Below are positions 1-7,096 of a stretch of DNA of 19,311 bases, one piece after another. Where the stretch lies: NCBI GenBank assembly GCA_900557675.1, contig USTO01000008.1, forward strand, positions 1 to 19,311, in the 5' to 3' direction. Both the position numbers and the translations under genes were made by a program. Positions within the stretch are counted from its first letter, which is position 1; every line of letters begins with the position of its first letter. The notes under the pieces were generated by a model. It saw only the letters and a program-made list of their open reading frames with translations, was not told the DNA's origin and ran no database searches. The DNA comes from an uncultured Mollicutes bacterium (GTDB taxonomy: Bacteria; Bacillota_I; Bacilli_A; RF39; UBA660).

Positions 1-880
1 ATTTTTGAAATTCTTCACTCATTGCTCTTATATTTTTGAGGACATTTTCTATATAGGTAGTGAATTCTGGTTTTAGGGCTTCATAGAAGCATTGGGCTTT
101 TGCTGCTATGACGTGCATTAGGGGTCCTCCTTGAATACCTGGGAAAATGGTTTTATTTATTTTCTTTGCTATTTCTTCGTTATTGGTTAGGATTAATCCG
201 CCTCTTGGTCCGCGTAATGTTTTATGGGTTGTTGTTGTAACGACATCAGCAAATGGTAATGGTGATGGGTGGTATCCTGCTCCGACAAGGCCAGCAATAT
301 GGGCCATATCGACCATTAGGTAGGCTCCAACAGTGTCAGCTATTTCTCTAAATTTTTGGAAATCGATAGTTCTTGAATAGGCACTAGCTCCAGCGATTAT
401 CATCTTTGGTTTTTCTTTTAGGGCAAGTTTTTTTAGTTCATCGTAGTTTATTTCTTCGGTTTTATTATCGAGGTCATAACTTACTATTTCATAGTCTTGA
501 CCAGAGAAATTTAGTTTATAGCCGTGGGTTAAGTGACCACCGTGACTTAGATTCATTCCCATTACTTTATCACCGTGATTTAATAGGGCTTTATATACTG
601 CCATATTGGCTGATGAACCGCTATGGGGTTGAACGTTTGCATACTTGCAATTGAATAGTTTGCAAGCGTATTCTATGGCTTTTTTTTCAAAGATATCAAT
701 ATACTGACATCCGCCATAGTATCTTTTATCGGGATATCCTTCGGCGTATTTATTGGTTAAAATGCTTCCTTGAAGGGTTAGTATTTCTTTAGAAACGTAG
801 TTTTCTGATGCTATTAATTCGATATTTTGTTCTTGTCTTTCTCTTTCTAATTTTAATGCTTTTTGTAATTCTTTATCCAT
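1..880 (-). CDS. glyA: Serine hydroxymethyltransferase, C-terminus cut by window edge
   Basis: This PLP enzyme interconverts serine plus tetrahydrofolate with glycine plus 5,10-methylene-tetrahydrofolate in the cytosol, supplying one-carbon units. I translated 293 residues from the ATG at 880 to the left edge; family members are about 410 residues, so roughly the last 120 are missing. Visible hallmarks are the N-terminal [11 protein letters not shown] block (residues 20-30), TNKYAEGYP (42-50), the SGSSAN block (87-92), the VDMAHIAGL block (190-198) and the PLP-lysine motif [14 protein letters not shown] with Lys220. The SD AGAAGGA lies upstream of the ATG. The gene starts 15 bases after the stop of the DUF4097-type gene, so it is probably the third gene of that transcript. 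No glycine riboswitch or T-box-like leader has room in front of it. Identification is firm. Confidence 0.97.
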   Translation of the reverse strand, partial: MDKELQKALKLERERQEQNIELIASENYVSKEILTLQGSILTNKYAEGYPDKRYYGGCQYIDIFEKKAIEYACKLFNCKYANVQPHSGSSANMAVYKALLNHGDKVMGMNLSHGGHLTHGYKLNFSGQDYEIVSYDLDNKTEEINYDELKKLALKEKPKMIIAGASAYSRTIDFQKFREIADTVGAYLMVDMAHIAGLVGAGYHPSPLPFADVVTTTTHKTLRGPRGGLILTNNEEIAKKINKTIFPGIQGGPLMHVIAAKAQCFYEALKPEFTTYIENVLKNIRAMSEEFQK

Positions 881-895
881 TATTATTCCTTCTTT

Positions 896-1696
896 CTAAT
901 TTGTTTTTATGGTTATGTTCCCTACTCCTCCTTCTATTTCGAGGGGTATTTCTCCATTTGTTTGGTATTCTTCTTGGGTTAGTTTTTCATCATTTAGGGT
1001 TATTTCTCCAATTCCTTTTTCGATATCAAGGGCATATTTTGTTAATGATTCTGGTATGGTAAGGTTAAGAGATCCGAGGCCACAATCTATTTTGGATTCG
1101 GCTCCTAATAGGCCTAATAGGGTTGTGTTTCCTACTCCTAAGTCTAAATCTAGTTTGTTTATGTAGTAATTGGTCATACTAAGGTTTCCGGCTCCGGCAT
1201 CGATATCGGCTTCGTTTGTTACTTTTATGTTATTTATGTTTACTTTGCCAGTTCCTAAATCTAAATCTAGATACTGGGTTGTTACATTATTTAGGTAAAT
1301 GGCACCGGCTCCGGAATTTATTTTTATTGTATTTAGTGCTGTGTTTTGGGGGAGCCTTAAAAGGATGGTATTTTCTTTGGTAATGTTTAGGCCTTTTTCG
1401 GTTATTTTTAGTACTCCATTTTTTTCGGTATATTTGATATTTTTATTTTCTATACTTATTTGGGGACGGGAAGTTGGTATTGTTTCTATATTTAATTTGC
1501 CCCTATTTAGTTCTATTTCTATGTTATTTATATTGGATAATTGTATTAATTCTTGGGTATCAGATGGGGTTATTATGGTTTCTTTTTCGGGAAGGAAGTA
1601 ACTTACTATATTGATGATACTTGATATGATACCGCTTATTATGGCTATGGCAAGGATGATAGCAAAGGCTTTGATTATTTTTTGAGTGGTTGTCAT
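896..1696 (-). CDS. DUF4097-type beta-repeat membrane-anchored protein
   Basis: A 266-residue protein with one N-terminal membrane segment (about residues 8-33) and a large C-terminal region of regularly spaced beta strands. A G-x-G motif, usually after Asp or hydrophobic residues (DLGTG, DAGAG, DLGVG, DCGLG), recurs at residues 129, 148, 168, 187, 206, 228 and 257, roughly every 19-22 residues, as expected of a stacked beta-solenoid of the DUF4097/'adhesin-like' type. Such proteins often neighbour LiaF/PspC-type envelope stress genes; their biochemical role is not settled. The start ATG overlaps the stop of the LiaF-like gene by four bases (ATGA), which implies translational coupling. The domain probably faces the outside of the membrane, but topology is inferred. 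Family assignment is good; function is unknown. Confidence 0.8.
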   Translation of the reverse strand: MTTTQKIIKAFAIILAIAIISGIISSIINIVSYFLPEKETIITPSDTQELIQLSNINNIEIELNRGKLNIETIPTSRPQISIENKNIKYTEKNGVLKITEKGLNITKENTILLRLPQNTALNTIKINSGAGAIYLNNVTTQYLDLDLGTGKVNINNIKVTNEADIDAGAGNLSMTNYYINKLDLDLGVGNTTLLGLLGAESKIDCGLGSLNLTIPESLTKYALDIEKGIGEITLNDEKLTQEEYQTNGEIPLEIEGGVGNITIKTN

Positions 1697-2349
1697 TTTA
1701 CGTCAATGCCTCCAAACATACAGGTTGCGTTTATGGTTATGGTATATTTATTGGTATCGTCATTTTCTTTTTTTATATTGGTTCCACCAAAAATTGCGGT
1801 TCCTTTGGAAACTATATTTGTGTTTTCGGGAACAAGGATATCTATTCCTCCGAAGATAGCACTTGCTTCTATTATGGCGTCTTCCTTAATAATTGTTTCT
1901 CTTAAATCGAGGGTTATGCCGCCAAAAATGGCATCTACTTTACAGCCGGTAAATTTTTCTTTGGGAAGAGATATTTTTTGTCCGGAAAGGGTAGCACAGT
2001 AATGGTTATTGGTAGTAGCTTTTGTTTTGTTTTTTGCTGTAAATGTTCCTTTTAGCATTATTGATAGGCCTATTATTATTAATAGACTTGGTAATATTAG
2101 TTTTAATATTAGGTCAATTTTTACTATTCCTCTTACGGATAGTAATAGGGATACTCCTACTAATAGGCCGATGATACTTCCGGTTTTATCTTTATCTTTT
2201 ATGAGTCCGATAAGGCTTGGTATGATGATAAAGAGAGTCCACCAACCTGTAAATAGGAGATTTATGTTTATGATGTTTAAGGCATTTAACATAATGATTA
2301 TTCCTATTAGGACAAGGGCTAGGCCCCATACTAGATTGTTTTTTTGCAT
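1693..2349 (-). CDS. LiaF-like four-TM envelope-stress protein
   Basis: A 218-residue protein with four hydrophobic segments (about 7-23, 32-50, 57-72 and 82-99), then a C-terminal beta-strand domain carrying four FGG motifs at residues 142, 166, 187 and 212 (IFGGI/IFGGT/MFGGI). This is the layout of the YvqF/LiaF family, in which a 4-TM domain precedes a 'cell-wall-active antibiotics response' domain. In Bacillus subtilis LiaF restrains the LiaRS two-component system, but no sensor kinase or response regulator is present here, so a LiaRS role cannot be claimed. SD AAAGGAGTG lies before the ATG, and an extended -10 promoter sits just upstream. It is the first gene of an apparent three-gene operon with the DUF4097-type gene and glyA. 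Confidence 0.8.
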   Translation of the reverse strand: MQKNNLVWGLALVLIGIIIMLNALNIININLLFTGWWTLFIIIPSLIGLIKDKDKTGSIIGLLVGVSLLLSVRGIVKIDLILKLILPSLLIIIGLSIMLKGTFTAKNKTKATTNNHYCATLSGQKISLPKEKFTGCKVDAIFGGITLDLRETIIKEDAIIEASAIFGGIDILVPENTNIVSKGTAIFGGTNIKKENDDTNKYTITINATCMFGGIDVK

Positions 2350-2369
2350 TTTTCACACTCCTTTCTTTC

Positions 2370-2378
2370 ATTATATCA
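2370..2378 (-). promoter_or_regulatory. Extended -10 promoter of the LiaF-like/DUF4097/glyA operon
   Basis: On the minus strand this reads TGATATAAT, a perfect extended -10 (TGn plus TATAAT). No good -35 is seen 17 bases upstream (AAACAA). The predicted start point near 2363 leaves a leader of only about a dozen bases, mostly the SD. Confidence 0.7.
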
Positions 2379-2508
2379 CAGTTTTTGTTTATTTGTTTGA
2401 TTATTTACTATTTGTTAATGATATTTTTTGTTTTGATAATTTTGGGTATTTGCCCCCGATAGGGTCAGTGTTAAAGTGTAAATTTTTTGTAAACTTTTGC
2501 TTTTTCTC

Positions 2509-2538
2509 TTGTATTTTGAAGGGAATGTGTGCTATAAT
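2509..2538 (+). promoter_or_regulatory. Promoter of tRNA-Arg (and probably rocF)
   Basis: The -35 is TTGTAT at 2509-2514 and the -10 is TATAAT at 2533-2538, with an 18-base spacer. TGC immediately before the -10 makes it extended. Transcription would start near 2545, a few bases before the tRNA. No other promoter is visible before rocF. Confidence 0.75.
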
Positions 2539-2550
2539 GTGTTTAGTCAG

Positions 2551-2627
2551 GTCCTTGTAACTCAGCAGGATAGAGTATCCGCCTCCTAAGCGGAAAGTCG
2601 GCAGTTCGAATCTGCCCAAGGACGCCA
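2551..2627 (+). tRNA. tRNA-Arg, anticodon CCT
   Basis: A full cloverleaf can be folded by eye. The acceptor arm GTCCTTG pairs with CAAGGAC, the D stem is ACTC/GAGT, and the anticodon stem TCCGC/GCGGA encloses the loop CTCCTAA with anticodon CCT (reads AGG). The T stem is GGCAG/CTGCC around TTCGAAT. The discriminator base is G and CCA is encoded at 2625-2627. The variable loop is short (5 nt). It lies immediately upstream of rocF on the same strand. Confidence 0.97.
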
Positions 2628-2632
2628 TTTTT

Positions 2633-2655
2633 AAATCCGTTAGGGATTTTTTTTT
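2633..2655 (+). terminator. Intrinsic terminator between tRNA-Arg and rocF
   Basis: AAATCC (2633-2638) pairs with GGATTT (2644-2649) over a five-base loop and is followed by a T run to 2655. The T run abuts the rocF SD (AGGAGG, 2656-2661). The stem is short and AT-rich, so termination is probably partial. Confidence 0.6.
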
Positions 2656-2664
2656 AGGAGGATT

Positions 2665-3510
2665 ATGAAATATAGTTTAATTTGTGTGAACAGTAGTTTG
2701 GGTGTTAGTGTTATGGGAACAGAGATGGGACCGAGAGTGATTAGGGAGAGGTTGGATTTGGAGGGGTTTGCGAAGATTTATGATGTTAACTCTATGGGTT
2801 CTAAGAATGATATTGCCGGAATCAATGGGGTTAATGGGGATTTATATAGGGATGTTGGGGAGTCTTTTAGAAATGGTAATTTTCCAATTATTTTGGGTGG
2901 GGATCATAGTTTAGGGATTGGGTCTGGGTTAGCTGCTTTGGATTTTTATGGGGATGTTGGGATTATATGGATAGATGCTCACGCTGATTTTAATACTTTT
3001 GAGAGCAGTGAAACGGGGAACATTCACGGGATGCCTCTAGCTACACTCTGTGGATATGGAAATGGTGTTCTTAGAAATGGTATTAGTGATAATTTTATTA
3101 AGAGAGAGAATGTGGTGATGGTTGGGACGAGAAGTATTGATGAGAAGGAACTTGTTAATATTAGAGATGCGGGAATAATGGTTATTAGTGATGAGGAGAT
3201 TAGAGAGATTGGGATTGTAAAGGCTATGTTTAAGGCTTTTGATTATCTTAAATGTAAATTTATTCATATTAGTTTTGATATGGATGTTATTGATCCGGAT
3301 ATTGCTATGGGGGTGTCTATTCCAGAAGATAGGGGGATTGATTTAGAGAGTGCCCGTAGGGTAATGGATATAATACAAGCAAAAAAGGAAGTTGTGTCGT
3401 TAGATATTGTTGAATTTAATCCGCTTTTGGACAGGGATGATAGGACGCGAGACATTTGCGTGGAACTGATTGGGATTTTTATGAATGGTACACTAAAAAG
3501 GCACCCTTGA
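2665..3510 (+). CDS. rocF: Arginase
   Basis: A cytosolic manganese ureohydrolase that splits arginine to ornithine and urea. The 281-residue length fits the family. Metal-binding motifs are in order: GGDHS (78-82, His81), DAHADFN (104-110), HGMPLA (121-126) and SFDMDVIDP (203-211, Asp205 and Asp207). The IHGMPLA segment and the GVSIPEDRG stretch favour arginase over agmatinase, though agmatinase cannot be fully excluded. The SD AGGAGG ends only three bases before the ATG, which is tight. There is no promoter of its own between the tRNA-Arg terminator and the gene, so it probably depends on read-through from the tRNA promoter. It is the only plus-strand protein gene here and is strongly G/T-rich (27 G against 3 C in 2701-2760). 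Eight of its 17 Arg codons are AGG. Its TGA stop lies in the loop of the shared terminator hairpin, 10 bases from the pyk stop. Confidence 0.9.
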   Translation: MKYSLICVNSSLGVSVMGTEMGPRVIRERLDLEGFAKIYDVNSMGSKNDIAGINGVNGDLYRDVGESFRNGNFPIILGGDHSLGIGSGLAALDFYGDVGIIWIDAHADFNTFESSETGNIHGMPLATLCGYGNGVLRNGISDNFIKRENVVMVGTRSIDEKELVNIRDAGIMVISDEEIREIGIVKAMFKAFDYLKCKFIHISFDMDVIDPDIAMGVSIPEDRGIDLESARRVMDIIQAKKEVVSLDIVEFNPLLDRDDRTRDICVELIGIFMNGTLKRHP

Positions 3511-3520
3511 TAGGGGTGTC
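3495..3520 (-). terminator. Terminator of pyk, overlapping the rocF 3' end
   Basis: GGCACCC (3500-3506) pairs with GGGTGTC (3514-3520), with one G-T wobble and a seven-base loop. On the minus strand the hairpin starts directly after the pyk TAA and is followed by a T5 run (A3495-3499). On the plus strand the rocF stop TGA lies in the loop and the downstream run TTAATTT is weak, so it may serve both convergent genes. Confidence 0.8.
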
Positions 3521-4933
3521 TTAATTTATTTCTTGGATTTTTAGGAAGTTGGTGTGGGCTTCTTTTGGGAAACCTCCGACTACAACAACGAGGTCCTTTG
3601 GTTCTAAATCGAGGAGGGTTTTGGCAGCGTCTACTCCTTGTTTTACTATGTTATCAGTAGTGCTAGCGAGGGGAACGATATATGAATATACACCCCATTT
3701 TAGGGAAAGAAGGCGAGCTACTTTTTCGCTAGTTACGGTAGCAACGATAAAAGATGAGGGGCGAAGGGATGAGATGTCGAGAGCTGTTTTGCCGGTTAGG
3801 GTACTTGCAACAATGGCTTTGATATTTAGTTCAGTAGTAGCCTTAGTTGCACATTTGGCAATGGTATTATGGATATCTGTTCCTCTTAATTTGTAATCTT
3901 CGAGATTGTATTTGGTTATTTCTTCAACGTTTTCACAGATGGAAGTCATTGTTTTGACGGTTTCAACGGGGTATGAACCGATTGTTGTTTCGTCACTGGT
4001 CATAATGGCATCACATCCAGCCATTACGGCTCCGGCTACATCGGTTACTTCGGCGTTTGTTGGTCTGATATTGGTCTTCATTGAGTACATCATTTGGGTA
4101 GCTACGATTACGCCTTTGCCGTAGTCGTGACACATATCTATCATTCGTGCTTGATAGAGAGGGAGGTTTTCGACACCGGTTTCGATTGATAAATCTCCGC
4201 GAGCTACCATTATGTAATCGCTTTCTTGAACGATTTCTTCGAGATTGTCTACACCAAATTGGGTTTCGACTTTGGCTATTATTTGCATATCTTCACGACC
4301 GTACTTTTTGCATAGTTCTCTTACTTCTCTTAATTCGGCAGCTGTATTTACGAAGGATACGGCTAAGAAGTCACCGTCTTTTTCACAAGCATACTTGATG
4401 TCTTCTTTGTCTTCTTTGGATATAAAGGGAATATTTAAGTGCATTCCTGGCATACATACACCTCTTCGGGATTTTATGGTACCGGAATTTTGGATAAGGC
4501 ACTCTACTCCACTTTCTTCTATTCCTGTTACTATTAGTTTATAGAAGCCATCATCAAGAAGTATTGTTTGGCCTAATTTTATATCTTTTAGGACATTTTT
4601 ATAGTTTAGGTATATTTCTTTATTGGTTCCTAATTTTTCTTCGTCGGGCTTTTCATATATTTTTATGGTATTTCCTTTTACGAGATCGATTTTTCCGCCT
4701 TCAAAGTCTCCTGTTCTTAGATCAGGTCCTTTGGTATCATATAGGGTAGCAATGGGTATTTTTAGTTCTTCCCTTGCTCTTTTTATTAGTTTTTCTACGG
4801 TTTCTCTTTCTTCTAGGCTAGCGTGAGAGAAATTTATACGTGCAACATTCATTCCGGCAAAGACTAGGGATTTGAATGTTTCCCAGTTAGTGCTTGATGG
4901 GCCAATGCTACATATTATTTTGGTTTTTTTCAT
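3521..4933 (-). CDS. pyk: Pyruvate kinase
   Basis: Catalyses the last glycolytic step, phosphoenolpyruvate plus ADP to pyruvate plus ATP. I start it at MKKTKIICSIGPSS (4933): SD AGGAAGA sits before that ATG, and an ATG 42 bases further upstream lies between the promoter elements. The 470-residue length matches short bacterial pyruvate kinases lacking an extra C-terminal domain. Landmarks are ARINFSH (31-37), DTKGPDLR (66-73), the IIAKVETQ block with presumed catalytic Lys221, VARGDLSIE (243-251) and ATQMMYSM (278-285), followed by PTNAE. Some normally invariant positions differ: the usual LSGET reads TSDET (312-316), and ARGDLG reads ARGDLS. It is monocistronic, with its own promoter and terminator, and convergent with rocF. 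Confidence 0.95.
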   Translation of the reverse strand: MKKTKIICSIGPSSTNWETFKSLVFAGMNVARINFSHASLEERETVEKLIKRAREELKIPIATLYDTKGPDLRTGDFEGGKIDLVKGNTIKIYEKPDEEKLGTNKEIYLNYKNVLKDIKLGQTILLDDGFYKLIVTGIEESGVECLIQNSGTIKSRRGVCMPGMHLNIPFISKEDKEDIKYACEKDGDFLAVSFVNTAAELREVRELCKKYGREDMQIIAKVETQFGVDNLEEIVQESDYIMVARGDLSIETGVENLPLYQARMIDMCHDYGKGVIVATQMMYSMKTNIRPTNAEVTDVAGAVMAGCDAIMTSDETTIGSYPVETVKTMTSICENVEEITKYNLEDYKLRGTDIHNTIAKCATKATTELNIKAIVASTLTGKTALDISSLRPSSFIVATVTSEKVARLLSLKWGVYSYIVPLASTTDNIVKQGVDAAKTLLDLEPKDLVVVVGGFPKEAHTNFLKIQEIN

Positions 4934-4963
4934 TGTTATCTTCCTTTCTTTTGTGTAGTTATA

Positions 4964-4992
4964 ATGATACCACAATTTTTTTGGTTTGTAAA
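4964..4992 (-). promoter_or_regulatory. Promoter of pyk
   Basis: On the minus strand the -35 is TTTACA (4987-4992) and the -10 is TATCAT (4964-4969), with an exact 17-base spacer and a TGG extension before the -10. It lies directly after the tRNA-Leu terminator. Confidence 0.75.
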
Positions 4993-4996
4993 CTGC

Positions 4997-5024
4997 AATA
5001 AAAAGCCCCTTTTTATAGGGCTTT
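4997..5024 (-). terminator. Terminator of tRNA-Leu
   Basis: AAAGCCC (5002-5008) pairs perfectly with GGGCTTT (5018-5024) over a nine-base loop. On the minus strand it is followed by a TTTTATT run. It lies 13 bases beyond the tRNA CCA end. Confidence 0.8.
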
Positions 5025-5036
5025 ATAACTCTTAAT

Positions 5037-5122
5037 TGGTACCAGCCAAGGGACTCGAACCCTCACACCAAATTGATAATAGATTTTGAGTCTATCGCGT
5101 CTACCAATTCCGCCAGGCTGGC
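5037..5122 (-). tRNA. tRNA-Leu, anticodon CAA
   Basis: A class II tRNA of 86 bases with a long variable arm. The acceptor GCCAGCC pairs with GGCTGGT (one G-T at the end). The anticodon stem ATAGA/TCTAT encloses the loop CTCAAAA, giving anticodon CAA (reads TTG). The T arm is GAGGG, TTCGAGT, CCCTT. The discriminator is A, and CCA is encoded (5037-5039). It has its own promoter, partly inside the upstream gene, and its own terminator. Confidence 0.96.
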
Positions 5123-5133
5123 ACTACAAGTTA

Positions 5134-5162
5134 ATTATATCATATTTTTTTTTAATTGCCAA
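5134..5162 (-). promoter_or_regulatory. Promoter of tRNA-Leu
   Basis: On the minus strand the -35 is TTGGCA (5157-5162) and the -10 is TATAAT (5134-5139), with a 17-base spacer and a TGA extension. The -35 lies in the last codons of the YnbB-like gene, and that gene's stop codon is in the spacer. The start point falls a few bases before the mature tRNA. Confidence 0.8.
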
Positions 5163-6393
5163 TATTTTTTTCAATATTTTCATATAATTTCATAACCATT
5201 AGTTTTCCGTAATCATAAGTTATACTTCCTTGTTGGTAAGCTATGTATGGTGGTCTTAGGGGGCCATCAGCAGAAAGTTCTATGGATGATCCTTGTGTAA
5301 AGGAACCACTAGCCATTATTACTTTATCTGTATAGCCTGGCATTGGAGAGGGCTCTGGAGTAACAAAGGAGTCTATGGGACTTGATGCTTGAACTAACTT
5401 GCAATATTTTATTAGTTTACTGGCGTCTTCAAAGATTATATTTTGTACTATATCTACTCTCTCATCGGTACTTTTTGGAGAGGTTTTATAGCCTTTTTCT
5501 TCCATCACTAGGGATGTCAAGAGGGCTGTTTTTAGAGCGGATGCTACGACATTTGGGGAAAGGAACAGTCCTTGTAATACCCCTTTGTTGGCGCCAAGTG
5601 ATGGTCCTACTTCTTTGCCTTGTCCAGGGGGATTTAATCTTTCTGATACTAGATTTACTAGGTCTTCTCTTCCTACAACATAGCCTCCGTTTGAAGCAAG
5701 AGCACCACCTAAATTTTTGATTAGGGAACCAACGGCTATATCAGCACCTACTTCAATTGGTTCTTTGGTTGTTACGAACTCACAATAGCAATTATCAATC
5801 ATAATTATTACATCTTTATCGATATTTTTTATGTATTTTATGACTTTTTCTATTTTTTCAATACTTAGGCTTTCTCTTGTGGAATAGCCTTTACTTCTCT
5901 GGATTTCAATTAGTTTTATTTTATTATGGGTAAGGACTTCTTTTATTTTTTCGTAATTGAAATCGTTTTCTATTAAATCTATTTCCATATATTTTATACC
6001 GTAACTTTTAAGGGAAGAAGGGTTTTCTTTTAATCCTATTATTTCATCGAGAGTGTCATAAGGTTTACCGGAAATTGATAGCATTATATCATTTGGTCTT
6101 AATAGGGCAAAAAGGGTTGTGGATATGGCGTGAGTTCCGGAGATGAACTGTGTTCTAACAAGGGCATCCTCAGCTGCAAATATGTCTTTGTATACTTTTT
6201 CAATGATATCTCTTCCTTCATCGTTATAACCATAACCGGTTGTTCCGTTAAAATGGGATTCTGAAACTTTATTTTTTTGAAAAGCTGATAATACTTTATT
6301 ACTATTATATAGACTTATATTATCTATTTCTTGATATTTTTTTTGTAATTTTTCTTCACATTTTTGAATGTATTCTAGGGTATTTTTATTCAT
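5152..6393 (-). CDS. YnbB/'aluminium resistance' family PLP lyase
   Basis: A 413-residue fold-type I PLP enzyme of the family annotated as aluminium resistance protein or methionine gamma-lyase family (B. subtilis YnbB). Visible are SGTHAI (85-90), the MIDNCYCEF segment with Asp200, the presumed PLP-lysine motif GSLIKNLGG with Lys226, GGYVVG (236-241), and the family-typical C-terminal segments TPEPSPMPGY and ADGPLRPPY. The substrate is not established for the family; Cys/Met-type lyase chemistry is inferred from homology. The start is chosen by SD GGAGG six bases before the ATG. That SD and ATG lie inside the last codons of the SDR gene (8-base overlap), so it is the third gene of a mutS-SDR-lyase operon. 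No terminator is seen directly after it; the tRNA-Leu promoter begins within its 3' end. Confidence 0.88.
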   Translation of the reverse strand: MNKNTLEYIQKCEEKLQKKYQEIDNISLYNSNKVLSAFQKNKVSESHFNGTTGYGYNDEGRDIIEKVYKDIFAAEDALVRTQFISGTHAISTTLFALLRPNDIMLSISGKPYDTLDEIIGLKENPSSLKSYGIKYMEIDLIENDFNYEKIKEVLTHNKIKLIEIQRSKGYSTRESLSIEKIEKVIKYIKNIDKDVIIMIDNCYCEFVTTKEPIEVGADIAVGSLIKNLGGALASNGGYVVGREDLVNLVSERLNPPGQGKEVGPSLGANKGVLQGLFLSPNVVASALKTALLTSLVMEEKGYKTSPKSTDERVDIVQNIIFEDASKLIKYCKLVQASSPIDSFVTPEPSPMPGYTDKVIMASGSFTQGSSIELSADGPLRPPYIAYQQGSITYDYGKLMVMKLYENIEKNIGN

Positions 6394-7096
6394 ATTTGAC
6401 CTCCATTTTTTTGTTTTTTATGTCGACTATTATATTGGTTCCTGATTTTAGGGTGTTTTCTTTTATTATGTTATATAGTATTTGTGATAGTTCTGTGGGT
6501 TCTATTAGTCTAGTTTGACCGGATTTTTTTAGTTCTTCTTTAAGATAGAATGGTGATAATTCCTTAGTAGTTTGGGTATTTATCCAATTGGGCGTTATGG
6601 TATATAATTTTATGTTGGGTAAACTTTGACTAAGGGCTTTGGTTAGGGTTATTAGTCCTGCTTTGGAACTGGCATAATCGAAATTTATTTCGTTGTATGT
6701 ATTTATGGCATCAGTTGATGATATGTTTATGATATGGCCTTTTTGCATATTTGGGGATAGGTATTTTATTAATAGGAAGGGAGCTATGAGATTTACTTCG
6801 AGTGTATCTATAAAATTAGCTTTGGTTTTTTCTTCGAGGGAACAATCGTGATATGTACAGGCATTATTTATTAGTACATCTATGTCACTTATGGTGGTAC
6901 ATAAATATTTGATCTCTTCTTCGTTAGTTAAATCTACTTTATATAGTTCTATTTTGTCTTTTATTTCTTCTTTTATAGCAAGGGCTTTGTTTTGGTTATT
7001 ATGGTATGTACCTACAATAGTGTACCCTTCCTCAACTAGTTTTCGTGCAAAGGCAAGACCAAGATCGGATGTTATTCCGGTTATTAGGGCTTTCAT
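6386..7096 (-). CDS. Short-chain dehydrogenase/reductase (SDR)
   Basis: A 236-residue classical SDR with an NAD(P)-binding Rossmann fold. The cofactor loop TGITSDLG is at residues 6-13. The usual NNAG motif reads NNAC (77-80). Ser127 and the YASSK motif (Tyr141, Lys145) supply the catalytic triad. The length fits FabG-like or sepiapterin-type reductases, but the substrate cannot be told; the central S-D-L loop and the short, charged C-terminus do not settle it. The ATG overlaps the mutS stop by four bases (ATGA) and the 3' end overlaps the next gene by 8 bases, so it is translationally coupled within the mutS operon. Confidence 0.88.
   Translation of the reverse strand: MKALITGITSDLGLAFARKLVEEGYTIVGTYHNNQNKALAIKEEIKDKIELYKVDLTNEEEIKYLCTTISDIDVLINNACTYHDCSLEEKTKANFIDTLEVNLIAPFLLIKYLSPNMQKGHIINISSTDAINTYNEINFDYASSKAGLITLTKALSQSLPNIKLYTITPNWINTQTTKELSPFYLKEELKKSGQTRLIEPTELSQILYNIIKENTLKSGTNIIVDIKNKKMEVKYE

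Noticed and set aside
808..1601. Plus-strand open frames opposite the DUF4097-type and glyA genes
   Set aside because: Low-complexity Leu/Phe/Ser-rich translations of the reverse strand, without SD or family features; the minus-strand genes explain the region.
1682..2560. Plus-strand open frames opposite the LiaF-like gene
   Set aside because: Hydrophobic reverse-strand shadows without SD; the minus-strand protein has clear family motifs.
2401..2628. 75-codon minus-strand open frame beginning MASLGRFELPTF
   Set aside because: It is the antisense of tRNA-Arg; this FELPTF-type peptide is a well-known artefact of translating tRNA genes backwards.
4934..4975. Longer pyruvate kinase start
   Set aside because: The extra 14 residues are encoded by the SD and -10 region; family proteins begin at MKKTKI.
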